Shown: positions 1 to 6,888 of the stretch, one piece after another
How positions within the stretch are numbered: position 1 is the first letter of the stretch
How the letters are laid out: each line of letters opens with the position of its first letter
Assembly (NCBI GenBank): GCA_002313925.1
Contig: DCAZ01000014.1
Span: 11,159-35,169, forward strand
Origin: Gemmatimonadales bacterium UBA1120
Lineage (GTDB): Bacteria > Gemmatimonadota > Gemmatimonadetes > Longimicrobiales > Gaopeijiaceae
DNA: 24,011 bases
Direction: 5' to 3'
Translations under genes and position numbers: made by a program
The notes under the pieces: generated by a model
The model's input: only the letters and a program-made list of their open reading frames with translations
The model's database searches: none
Told to the model about the DNA's origin: nothing

Positions 1-431
1 TCTGGAACCTCATCCTCGTCCTGGGGGTGGGCCAGTGGGTGACCTATGCGCGTATCGTGCGGGCTGACACCCTCTCTCTGCGCGAGAAGGAGTTTGTGGA
101 AGCGGCTCGGGCCCTGGGCGACAGTACCGCGTCTATCATCTTCCGGACGATCCTCCCCAACATCCTGGCGCCCCTCACCGTCATCGCCTCGTTCAATGTG
201 GCGAGCGTGATTCTCTCCGAGGCGGCGCTCTCTTTTCTGGGCCTTGGGGTGCCTCCCTCGGTCCCCACCTGGGGGAGCATGCTGGCCGAGAGCCGAGACA
301 CCTTACTCGCCAACAAGTGGTGGCTCGCGGTCTTCCCGGGCGTAGCTATCGTACTGACGGTGCTGAGCTTCAACATCCTAGGAGATTGGCTCCGGGACTT
401 CCTGGACCCGCGGCTGCGGGAACGCACCTGA
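1..431 (+). CDS. ABC transporter permease, DppC/OppC family (5' truncated)
   Basis: This is the C-terminal part of an inner-membrane permease of a dipeptide/oligopeptide-type ABC importer (binding-protein-dependent transport, BPD_transp_1 fold). The reading frame is open to the window edge from base 3, so the N-terminus lies outside. The cytoplasmic EAA loop that docks on the ATPase is clear: EFVEAARALG followed by a spaced I...LPN. Hydrophobic segments follow, including a motif SEAALSFLGLGVPP that is typical of DppC/OppC proteins, and the usual C-terminus ending in GDWLRDFLDPRLR. The next gene starts 10 bases after the stop, so it is probably in the same operon. The family typically imports peptides but also nickel, opines or glycosides, so the substrate cannot be read from the sequence. 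The dppC/oppC assignment of family is secure; the specific symbol is not. Confidence 0.95.
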   Translation, partial: WNLILVLGVGQWVTYARIVRADTLSLREKEFVEAARALGDSTASIIFRTILPNILAPLTVIASFNVASVILSEAALSFLGLGVPPSVPTWGSMLAESRDTLLANKWWLAVFPGVAIVLTVLSFNILGDWLRDFLDPRLRERT

Positions 432-441
432 GGAGGAGTAC

Positions 442-1524
442 ATGAAGGTGGGGATCATCGGAGCAAGTTTCGCGCAAGCCGCGTACCTGCCGGCGCTTCG
501 CCACGTCATGGGAGCTGAGGTCGTGGCTTTGGCCTCCGCGCGGATGGAGAGTGCTCGGAGTGCGGCCTCGCAGTTCGAGGTGCCGCACGTGTACGATGAC
601 TGGGAGGCAATGCTGGCGTCCCACGAATTTGACCTGATTTGCATCGCGACCCCGACGTTCCTCCACGAGCCCCAGACCCTCGCGGCCATCGAAGCAGGAG
701 CGCACATTCTCTGCGAGAAACCCACCGCCATGGATGTCGGTGAGGCAGCCCGGATGCTCGCGGCGGCAGAGGCGGCTGGACGGGTGCACATGATCGACCA
801 TGAACTCCGCTTCAACCCCAACCGCGCCCGTATCGCTGAACTTATCTCTGAGGGAGCCCTGGGGGAGATCCGGCACGTGAACATCTCCAACATCGGGAAG
901 AGCTGGGCGGACCCTGGCGGTCGTCCGAAAGGGGATTGGTGGAGCCTTGCGGAGAGGGGGGGTGGACGGCTGGGTGCCAATGGGAGCCACCAGATAGACC
1001 TTCTGCGCTGGTGGCTGGGGGAGGTGAAGTGGGTGAGCGGGGCAGCGCCGGTCATGGTGCCGGACCGCTTGGACCCGGGTACCGGAGAGCGTTGGACGGC
1101 GACCGCAGACGACGTGGCGTTCTTCACCGCTGAAATGGCGTCCGGGGCCGTGGCTCAGGTGTTCATGTCCGGAGTCGCCGCCCACGATATGGGGAACGCG
1201 ACCCGAATCTTCGGTTCCCGGGGAACCATCACCCTCTCCAACGACGATGAGAAACTCCTCTTCGCCCCAAAGGGAGAAGACCTCCAGGATATCACTGTCA
1301 CCGACCCCAACGCGGACCTTCCGGGAGTGAACGCTGGCATCTGGAACGTCTCCGTCGTAGCCCTCATGCAGGAACTCGCCTCCGCGATCCGGGACGAGAG
1401 GAAGCCCTCTCGTGGTGCCACATTTGCCGATGGGTTGGCAAATCAAACAGTTCTGGACGCGGTGCGGATCTCCGGTACCGAGCGGCGTTGGGTCCGGCCG
1501 GAAGAGACTCTTGCCGGCTCTTGA
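442..1524 (+). CDS. Gfo/Idh/MocA family oxidoreductase
   Basis: A 360-residue NAD(P)-dependent oxidoreductase of the cytoplasm. The N-terminal Rossmann fold begins at once with GIIGASFAQAAYLPALR, the family's nucleotide-binding loop, although the glycine pattern is looser than usual. The hallmark EKP is at residues 92-94, followed by the expected DHELRFNPN segment and the GGGRLGANGSHQIDLLRWWL segment, in which His183 sits where the family's catalytic His is normally found. The start is well supported by AGGAGGAG ending about five bases before the ATG. The family oxidises or epimerises sugars, inositols and related polyols, and some members act on amino-acid or biliverdin-type substrates, so the substrate is unknown. 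Its place between a peptide-type permease and an SDR/M20 pair suggests a catabolic pathway for an imported compound. Confidence 0.93.
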   Translation: MKVGIIGASFAQAAYLPALRHVMGAEVVALASARMESARSAASQFEVPHVYDDWEAMLASHEFDLICIATPTFLHEPQTLAAIEAGAHILCEKPTAMDVGEAARMLAAAEAAGRVHMIDHELRFNPNRARIAELISEGALGEIRHVNISNIGKSWADPGGRPKGDWWSLAERGGGRLGANGSHQIDLLRWWLGEVKWVSGAAPVMVPDRLDPGTGERWTATADDVAFFTAEMASGAVAQVFMSGVAAHDMGNATRIFGSRGTITLSNDDEKLLFAPKGEDLQDITVTDPNADLPGVNAGIWNVSVVALMQELASAIRDERKPSRGATFADGLANQTVLDAVRISGTERRWVRPEETLAGS

Positions 1525-2221
1525 GGGCCAGACGATCCTGGTCACCGGCGCGGCCCGCGGGTTGGGTGCCGCCATCGCCCGGCACCTGCACGGGGTAGGT
1601 GCGCGGCTGATCCTGCTTGACCGGGACGAGGAAGGGCTGGCTGACATAGGAACCGCCTGTCCGGGGGCCACTTCTGCCGTGGTCGACCTGGCCGATGCCA
1701 CGGCCACGGAGCGGGCTATCGCCGAGGTGGTGACCGGTCCTGTGGACACCCTAATCCACAACGCCGCGATCCTCCGGGTGGAGTCGTTAGAGGCTGTGAG
1801 CCTCGACACGTTTCAAGCGACCCTCAATGTGGGAATCCAGGCGGCCTTCCAACTGACGAAAGCGGTCTGGTCGGGCATGAAGGAACGGGGTGGTGCGCTC
1901 GTCTTCGTCTCCTCAAGATCCGGCGTCGAAGGATTTGCAGGCGAGACCGCCTACTGCGCTGGGAAGCACGCTCTGGAAGGCTTCTCGAAGTGCCTGGCTC
2001 TGGAGGGCGTATCCCACGGGATTCTGTCCGTGACCATCACACCGGGTATGTACATGCACACGCCCATGTCTGAGACCACCTATCCCCCGGAACTCCGGGA
2101 GAAGTGGGTCGACCCCATCCTTCTTGCGCCGGCGTTCTCGTACCTCGCTACTCGTCCCATGCAACTGTCCGGTCAACGACTGAACGCATGGGACCTCTCC
2201 CAGGAGCAACCTGCACCGTGA
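1511..2221 (+). CDS. Short-chain dehydrogenase/reductase (SDR), TTG start
   Basis: A classical SDR of about 236 residues. It has the NAD(P)-binding TGAARGLG loop near the N-terminus, HNAA in the position of the usual NNAG, a Ser in the VSSRSG stretch, and the catalytic Tyr148-x-x-x-Lys152 (YCAGK). The frame is open upstream to base 1412, but those codons lie inside the previous gene and precede the conserved first strand with unrelated sequence. I therefore place the start at the TTG at 1511, which has GGAAGAG a few bases upstream and gives PALEGQTILVTG as the N-terminus. This overlaps the preceding gene by 14 bases and implies translational coupling. It presumably works on the same substrate or product as its oxidoreductase neighbour; the specific alcohol or ketone is not deducible. 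Confidence 0.88.
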   Translation: MPALEGQTILVTGAARGLGAAIARHLHGVGARLILLDRDEEGLADIGTACPGATSAVVDLADATATERAIAEVVTGPVDTLIHNAAILRVESLEAVSLDTFQATLNVGIQAAFQLTKAVWSGMKERGGALVFVSSRSGVEGFAGETAYCAGKHALEGFSKCLALEGVSHGILSVTITPGMYMHTPMSETTYPPELREKWVDPILLAPAFSYLATRPMQLSGQRLNAWDLSQEQPAP

Positions 2222-3579
2222 CCATGCAGCCCATCTACGATTGGATCGATGCCCACGCCGAGGAGTGTGTCCGGGACTTGCAGCGCCTAGTCCGGCAGCC
2301 CTCAATCTCCGCCGCGGGGGTGGGGCTGAGGGAGTGCGCTGTTTTAGTCCGGGATATGATGCATGAAGATGGGCTCCCGGCCGATTTTCACGAGCTGGAA
2401 GAGGGACCCCCGGTAGTCTTCGGGCACCTCGAAGCCAGGAAGCCGGCAAAGACCATCCTGTGCTACTCCCACTACGACGTGCAGCCTCCTGAGCCGCTAG
2501 AGGAATGGAGCCATGGTGGTCCCTGGTCTGCTGACATCGTGGATGGAGTCCTTTACGGGAGAGGGGCTACAGACAACAAGTCGGGGGTGCTCGCCTTCAA
2601 CAAGGCCGCGAAAGCCTTCCTGCAGGTTCGGGGAGAGGTGCCGGTGAGCCTCAAGTTCCTTATCGAGGGCGAGGAGGAGATCGGCTCACCCAACCTGGCC
2701 GCTTGGGCAGCCCGGAACAAAGACCTCCTGGCGGCCGACGGGATGCACTGCCTGGATGGGCCCATGGAGACCGGGACTGCTGTTCCGGACGTCTCGTTGG
2801 GGCTCAAGTCCGTGCTCTTGGTGGAACTCATAGCCCGTGGAGCAAAGATGGACGTCCATTCCCTCAATTTCCCATTGGTGGAATCCCCGGTATGGGAACT
2901 GATCTGGGCGCTAAATACCATCCTCGATCGGGATCGTCGGATTCTCATCGAGGACTGGGAGGAGGGACTCTGGCAACTCGGTCCCGAAGACGAAGCTCAA
3001 CTGGCTGATAAAGCTGCCCGGGTAGACCTAGGGGCCTTGAAGGAGGAGTGGGGAATCTCCGAGTTCGCCCTCGGGAGAGACGGGGTGGACGCGATCCGGG
3101 CCCGTGCCTACGAACCAACCGCCAACATCCAGGGGATGGTTGCCGGATATACAGGCCCTGGTAGTAAGACCATCATCCCCAACGAGGCCAGGGTCCGGAT
3201 GGACTTCAGGTTGATTCCCAACATTCAGCCCGCGGACGCGATCCGGAAGCTGAAGGCCCACCTGGAAAAGCACGGCTTCGGCCATATCGAAGTCGAAGCC
3301 TTCGATGGCGCTGAGCCACCTTACAAGATTTCAGTGAAGGAGGACATCAGCCAGGCGATCATTGCGGCTGCCTCCGAAGTCTACGGCGAACTCCCGGTGG
3401 TGAATGGAGTGTCCGCCGAGGGAGCTGTCCTGCGCCACGTCTGGATCCCGTGTGTCCTGACGGGTTTTGCTAACCCTGGGGCGAATCTCCACGCTCCGGA
3501 CGAGAATATCCACCTGGACAAGTACATCCAGGGGATCAAGTACGCGGCGGCTATCATGGAGCACTTCGGCAGAGCCTAG
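2218..3579 (+). CDS. M20 family metallopeptidase, dipeptidase type
   Basis: A dinuclear-zinc peptidase of the M20 family (CNDP/DUG1-like dipeptidases), about 453 residues, cytoplasmic with no signal. All metal and catalytic residues are visible: His85 and Asp87 in YSHYDVQPP, bridging Asp119 in GRGATDNKSG, catalytic Glu152 and metal Glu153 in EGEEEIGSPN, Asp180 in CLDGP, and the last His425 in NLHAPDENI. The lid domain lies between. GTG at 2218 overlaps the SDR stop as GTGA and has AGGAG about 11 bases upstream; the in-frame ATG at 2224 is the alternative and would shorten the protein by two residues. The family hydrolyses dipeptides or related amide bonds. Placement after a peptide-type ABC permease fits cleavage of imported short peptides or amino-acid conjugates. 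The upstream open codons to 2104 belong to the SDR gene and were not used. Confidence 0.95.
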   Translation: MTMQPIYDWIDAHAEECVRDLQRLVRQPSISAAGVGLRECAVLVRDMMHEDGLPADFHELEEGPPVVFGHLEARKPAKTILCYSHYDVQPPEPLEEWSHGGPWSADIVDGVLYGRGATDNKSGVLAFNKAAKAFLQVRGEVPVSLKFLIEGEEEIGSPNLAAWAARNKDLLAADGMHCLDGPMETGTAVPDVSLGLKSVLLVELIARGAKMDVHSLNFPLVESPVWELIWALNTILDRDRRILIEDWEEGLWQLGPEDEAQLADKAARVDLGALKEEWGISEFALGRDGVDAIRARAYEPTANIQGMVAGYTGPGSKTIIPNEARVRMDFRLIPNIQPADAIRKLKAHLEKHGFGHIEVEAFDGAEPPYKISVKEDISQAIIAAASEVYGELPVVNGVSAEGAVLRHVWIPCVLTGFANPGANLHAPDENIHLDKYIQGIKYAAAIMEHFGRA

Positions 3580-3620
3580 GCATCAGCCCCCGCCAACACT
3601 GTTTTGTGCGCAGGGTGTGG

Positions 3621-3644
3621 TGCCCCCGACTAAGTTGCGGATCT
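3621..3644 (+). repeat. Dispersed 24-nt repeat, copy 1
   Basis: This stretch ends in ctaagttgcggatct (3630-3644). It matches 22 of 24 bases of 19796-19819 in the same orientation, with differences only at positions 4 and 9. After a 3-nt insertion the similarity resumes as TGAGGG. It lies 42 bases after the M20 stop and 59 bases before the serine hydrolase ATG. The TTGCGG could serve as a -35 box, but I see no convincing -10 at 16-18 bases. It could be a promoter or regulator site, or a dispersed repeat. Confidence 0.6.
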
Positions 3645-3703
3645 TCTGAGGGCAGGGGCATCTTTCGAGTCAGCCTTACCGGACTTGGCGGAGGACCATC
3701 CGA

Positions 3704-5191
3704 ATGAAGAAAGCCCTGTTATTTGCTCTTGCTCTTCTCGCACCCCTGACAGCGGTTGCCCAATCGGTGGCAGACGACGCACACGTTGCCGAGGCTCTGG
3801 AGGTCGCACGCATCTGGCTGGACGCACAGAAGGACTACGAACGATTGCCATCCGTTGCCGCTGCGATTGTATACGACCAGGAGCTTGTTTGGAGCGGTGC
3901 GGTCGGCATGGCCGATATCGACGCCGGCAGGCCAGCGACCTCGAGCACGCTGTATTCGATCTGTTCGATCTCCAAGCTCTTCACGAGCGTAGCGGTTATG
4001 CAGCTAAGGGACGAAGGACACCTTGACCTGCGCGATCCCGTCCAGAAGCACCTGCCATTTTACGACCTCGAGCAACAGTATGACGAGTCGACACCCGTCA
4101 CTTTGGAGGGACTACTCACGCACTCGGCAGGCCTGCCTCGCGAGTCGGACCATCCGTATTGGAGTGGACCGGAATACCCTTTCCCGACGAAAGACGAGGT
4201 CATCACTCGACTCAGCGACCAGGAGACTCTCCATCCGTCGCGCACCGAGTATCAGTACTCGAACCTTGGGTTGTCGCTGGCCGGCTACATCGTAGAAGAG
4301 GTGTCTGGGACGCCCTACGACCAGTATGTCCGCAGCCACATTCTCGGGCCGCTCGGTATGGATGACACCTATTCGGAGATGCCGAGGCAGCACATCGGTG
4401 GCCAACTCGCCATGGGGTACACAGACCTCACTCGTCAGGGCGGTCGGAACGAGGTCCCCTTCTTTGAGGCAAAGGGCATCTCGCCGGCTGCCGGGTACGC
4501 TTCTAGCGTTGATGACCTCGCGAAGTTCGCGATGTGGCAGTTTCGCTTGAGGGGCGACGCCGAAGAGCTTGTGCACGCGTACACACTTGCCGAGATGCAG
4601 CGCGTGCACTTTGCGCGGCCGGGTTCGAACACGATGAGAGGGCTGGGCTTCCAGGTCTCGGCCAGAGGCGGAGAGACATTCGTCGGCCACGGGGGGAGCT
4701 GCCCCGGCTTCCGCACAACGCTCTCGTTACAAAACGACAGCAAGATTGCCACGGTGGCGATGGTCAACGCGATGGTTAACGCGGGCAAATACTCGACCGG
4801 TGTCTATAACCTCGTTGCTGACGCCATCAAGAGTGCCACCGCCGAGGACAATGAGCACCCGGTAACAGCTGATGCCAACGGTAACGGTGGCGACGGGAAC
4901 TCGAACCCCGACGCTCAGATCGACCCAACGCGCTACATGGGGACCTACACCGGGGGCCTCGGCGGCTCCGAGACGGTGGTGGTCCGCTGGAAAGGCGGCA
5001 TCGCAACCTTGAGTCTACCCACAGATAACCCGCGTCAGTCGCTCAGCGAACTCACGCACGTTGAAGCAGACACCTTCCGTCGCAGTGGCAACGATGGCGA
5101 GTTGGGGACCGAGGTCATCTTTGAGACCGACGAACAGGGTCGCGTGTTCAGGATGCGGACCCCGCTCAACTACAGGACGCGCGTGAACTAG
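3704..5191 (+). CDS. Secreted serine hydrolase, class C beta-lactamase fold (family S12-like)
   Basis: A 495-residue exported serine hydrolase. The N-terminus MKKALLFALALLAPLTAVAQ is a Sec signal peptide with an AQ cleavage site, so the enzyme acts in the periplasm or outside. The active-site triad of the beta-lactamase/transpeptidase fold is complete: Ser88-I-S-Lys91, Tyr185-S-N, and His329-G-G replacing the KTG of penicillin-binding proteins. The domain spans about residues 40-385. A small C-terminal beta domain (about 405-490) is separated by an Asn/Gly/Asp-rich linker. GGAGG about ten bases upstream supports the ATG. Such proteins are esterases, D-aminopeptidases or peptidases more often than true beta-lactamases; the substrate is open. 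It converges on a second serine hydrolase of the same fold at 5272-6732. Confidence 0.93.
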   Translation: MKKALLFALALLAPLTAVAQSVADDAHVAEALEVARIWLDAQKDYERLPSVAAAIVYDQELVWSGAVGMADIDAGRPATSSTLYSICSISKLFTSVAVMQLRDEGHLDLRDPVQKHLPFYDLEQQYDESTPVTLEGLLTHSAGLPRESDHPYWSGPEYPFPTKDEVITRLSDQETLHPSRTEYQYSNLGLSLAGYIVEEVSGTPYDQYVRSHILGPLGMDDTYSEMPRQHIGGQLAMGYTDLTRQGGRNEVPFFEAKGISPAAGYASSVDDLAKFAMWQFRLRGDAEELVHAYTLAEMQRVHFARPGSNTMRGLGFQVSARGGETFVGHGGSCPGFRTTLSLQNDSKIATVAMVNAMVNAGKYSTGVYNLVADAIKSATAEDNEHPVTADANGNGGDGNSNPDAQIDPTRYMGTYTGGLGGSETVVVRWKGGIATLSLPTDNPRQSLSELTHVEADTFRRSGNDGELGTEVIFETDEQGRVFRMRTPLNYRTRVN

Positions 5192-5197
5192 AGAGAC

Positions 5198-5227
5198 TTC
5201 CGGACCGGCGCTCAGCCTCGACCGGAA
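5198..5227. terminator. Possible bidirectional terminator between convergent hydrolases
   Basis: TTCCGG at 5198-5203 pairs with CCGGAA at 5222-5227 across a GC-rich loop, in the 80-base gap between two converging genes. No T-run follows on either strand, so this is a weak candidate placed mainly by context. Confidence 0.3.
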
Positions 5228-5271
5228 AGGAAGAAGGTGATGGCTACGGGTATCCGTATCGGGAGCGGAGT

Positions 5272-6732
5272 TTAGTAAGGGCGGTTCAAGATCTTCTGAA
5301 AATTCAGGTCTTGTACGTCACCGGCATCGAGCGTAAAGCCAGAAACAATACCACTTTCGTCTCTGAAGAAATTCAGTTCTCGTCGACCCCAACCAAACTG
5401 GTCCTCTGAGAGCGGGAGTAATTCAATCCTGCTTCCGCGGATCTCGAGCTGAAGGCTACTCCCTTCTACCATGAAGGAGTACACGAAATCCAGCTCTTCG
5501 CTATAGAAGTCACCGATAAAGGCTTCCAGCTCAAGCGTCAGTCGTTCGACCGGTTCAGGCGCGTCAGGTCGGGTTCGGTCCCGTTCGTCTGAGGCTTGCG
5601 CCTCACTGAACTGATCTGCCAGGTATAGATCAGCGACTTGCCGAGCTATGCGTCCGGGGCGGAATGAACTCAAGTTCGATAGAATGACGACAGAGAACCT
5701 CTGTTCGGGAAATTGCAAGAATTCGGCGACATACCCGACTGCTGATCCGCCATGGCCCATCGTCTTTAAGCCACGGTAAGAGTCGAATTCAAGACCCAGA
5801 GCGTAGGAGAGATCCTCTCCACTGCTTGTCCGTCCCCGTGTAGACATCATCGTGATTAGGTTCTTTGTTCCGGCTCCAAGCTTGTTCTCGTAAAAGTTAT
5901 TATCCCAGTGCAGAAAGTCCTCGACCGTAGTGATGACACCTAGGTCTCCGATGACATCTGAGCGGAGTATATCAAGGCGATATCCACCGTCACGTTTTGG
6001 TGAGTAGCCGAAAGCCTGATTTCGAATGATCGCGTTTGGGTCATCGTAGAAACGAGTCTGGGTCATGCCGAGGGGCTCGAAGATATTCTCTTGAGCAAAG
6101 GCGCTGGCCTTCATTCCACTGACACGCGTGACGATCTCAGCGAGCAGGAAATAACCAGAGTTCGTGTAAGAAAACTGACTGCCTGGCTCGAAATTGAGTT
6201 TCTGCTGTCGGGAAAGAAGTTCGACAAGTTCTCGAGTCGTATAGCCGAACACACTCCCCTCGGGTTTCCCTATCAAATTTACGAGGGCGAGGTATTCCCG
6301 GATTCCGCTTGTGTGATGTAGGAGGTGGCGAATTGTGATCTGGTTTCCATAGTCCGGCATCTCAGGGAGGTATGTGCGGATGTCGTCGTCGAAGGACAGC
6401 TTTCCCTGTTCCGCGAGCATCGCAATGCACATTGCGATGAATTGTTTGGAGATAGACCCGATCCTAAGGACGGACTGCGGCGTTATCGGGATATCGTAAT
6501 CCAGATTTGCCACGCCATAGCCTTTGGAGTAGATGATCCTCCCATCCATGAAGATCCCCACCACCGCACCCGGAGAAATCTCTCCATCCCATTCTGCGAA
6601 AAGCTCATCAACCTGAGTTGTGAGTTCTGTCCGCGGATAGGCTTGAGCCGAGGTGCTATCTGAGAGAAGAAGCCAGGCTAAGAGCGCAGATCCAGCAACG
6701 ATGATTGTTCGCACGGCGGCGTCTCTTTTCAT
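5272..6732 (-). CDS. Secreted serine hydrolase, class C beta-lactamase fold (family S12-like)
   Basis: A 486-residue exported serine hydrolase. Residues 1-30 form a Sec signal (Lys/Arg start, hydrophobic GSALLAWLLL, then TSAQA). Catalytic motifs are Ser93-I-S-Lys96, Tyr189-T-N and His327-G-G, all intact. The catalytic domain covers about residues 38-375 and a C-terminal beta-rich domain of about 100 residues follows. The start is secure: AGGAGGAC directly precedes the ATG. The SPGAVVGIFMDGRIIYSKGYG segment is typical of the CubicO/esterase-like group. It is clearly diverged from the hydrolase at 3704-5191, so the two are not a recent duplication. The role is probably peptide, ester or D-amino-acid amide hydrolysis outside the inner membrane; the exact substrate is unknown. 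Confidence 0.93.
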   Translation of the reverse strand: MKRDAAVRTIIVAGSALLAWLLLSDSTSAQAYPRTELTTQVDELFAEWDGEISPGAVVGIFMDGRIIYSKGYGVANLDYDIPITPQSVLRIGSISKQFIAMCIAMLAEQGKLSFDDDIRTYLPEMPDYGNQITIRHLLHHTSGIREYLALVNLIGKPEGSVFGYTTRELVELLSRQQKLNFEPGSQFSYTNSGYFLLAEIVTRVSGMKASAFAQENIFEPLGMTQTRFYDDPNAIIRNQAFGYSPKRDGGYRLDILRSDVIGDLGVITTVEDFLHWDNNFYENKLGAGTKNLITMMSTRGRTSSGEDLSYALGLEFDSYRGLKTMGHGGSAVGYVAEFLQFPEQRFSVVILSNLSSFRPGRIARQVADLYLADQFSEAQASDERDRTRPDAPEPVERLTLELEAFIGDFYSEELDFVYSFMVEGSSLQLEIRGSRIELLPLSEDQFGWGRRELNFFRDESGIVSGFTLDAGDVQDLNFQKILNRPY

Positions 6733-6888
6733 GTCCTCCTCACTTCTTTGGATGCCTCCCTAAAGATGTGTTCCTTCTCTATATCCACGCCAGCGAAGAG
6801 ACCCCACCCACCCCGGCCACAGATCTACCCCTTTTCCTGACTTGCGGGAGCTATCCACCCCTAGAGACGGTCCCTAGGTTTCAACCCT
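6733..6888. promoter_or_regulatory. Divergent intergenic region
   Basis: This 156-base gap separates the minus-strand hydrolase from the plus-strand propeller/CehA gene and must hold both promoters. I see an inverted repeat, CCTAG (6860-6864) with CTAGG (6874-6878), ending ten bases before the ATG at 6889. It could be an operator or could mask the ribosome site, since no clear Shine-Dalgarno is present there. TTGCGG at 6842-6847 resembles the core of the dispersed repeat, but no -10 box is evident. Confidence 0.4.

Noticed and set aside
1412..1510. Extended N-terminus of the SDR gene
   Set aside because: These codons lie in the previous gene and precede the Rossmann strand with unrelated residues. 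TTG at 1511 with GGAAGAG upstream fits better.
370..1809. A 479-residue open frame on the minus strand opposite the Gfo/Idh/MocA gene
   Set aside because: Low-complexity, Arg/Pro/His-rich, no domain, and fully opposite a clear enzyme gene with a good ribosome site. It is a GC-rich antisense shadow.
3704..6732. Antibiotic resistance reading for the two beta-lactamase-fold genes
   Set aside because: Both carry HGG in place of KTG and extra C-terminal domains, as in esterases and peptidases of this fold; nothing shows beta-lactam hydrolysis.
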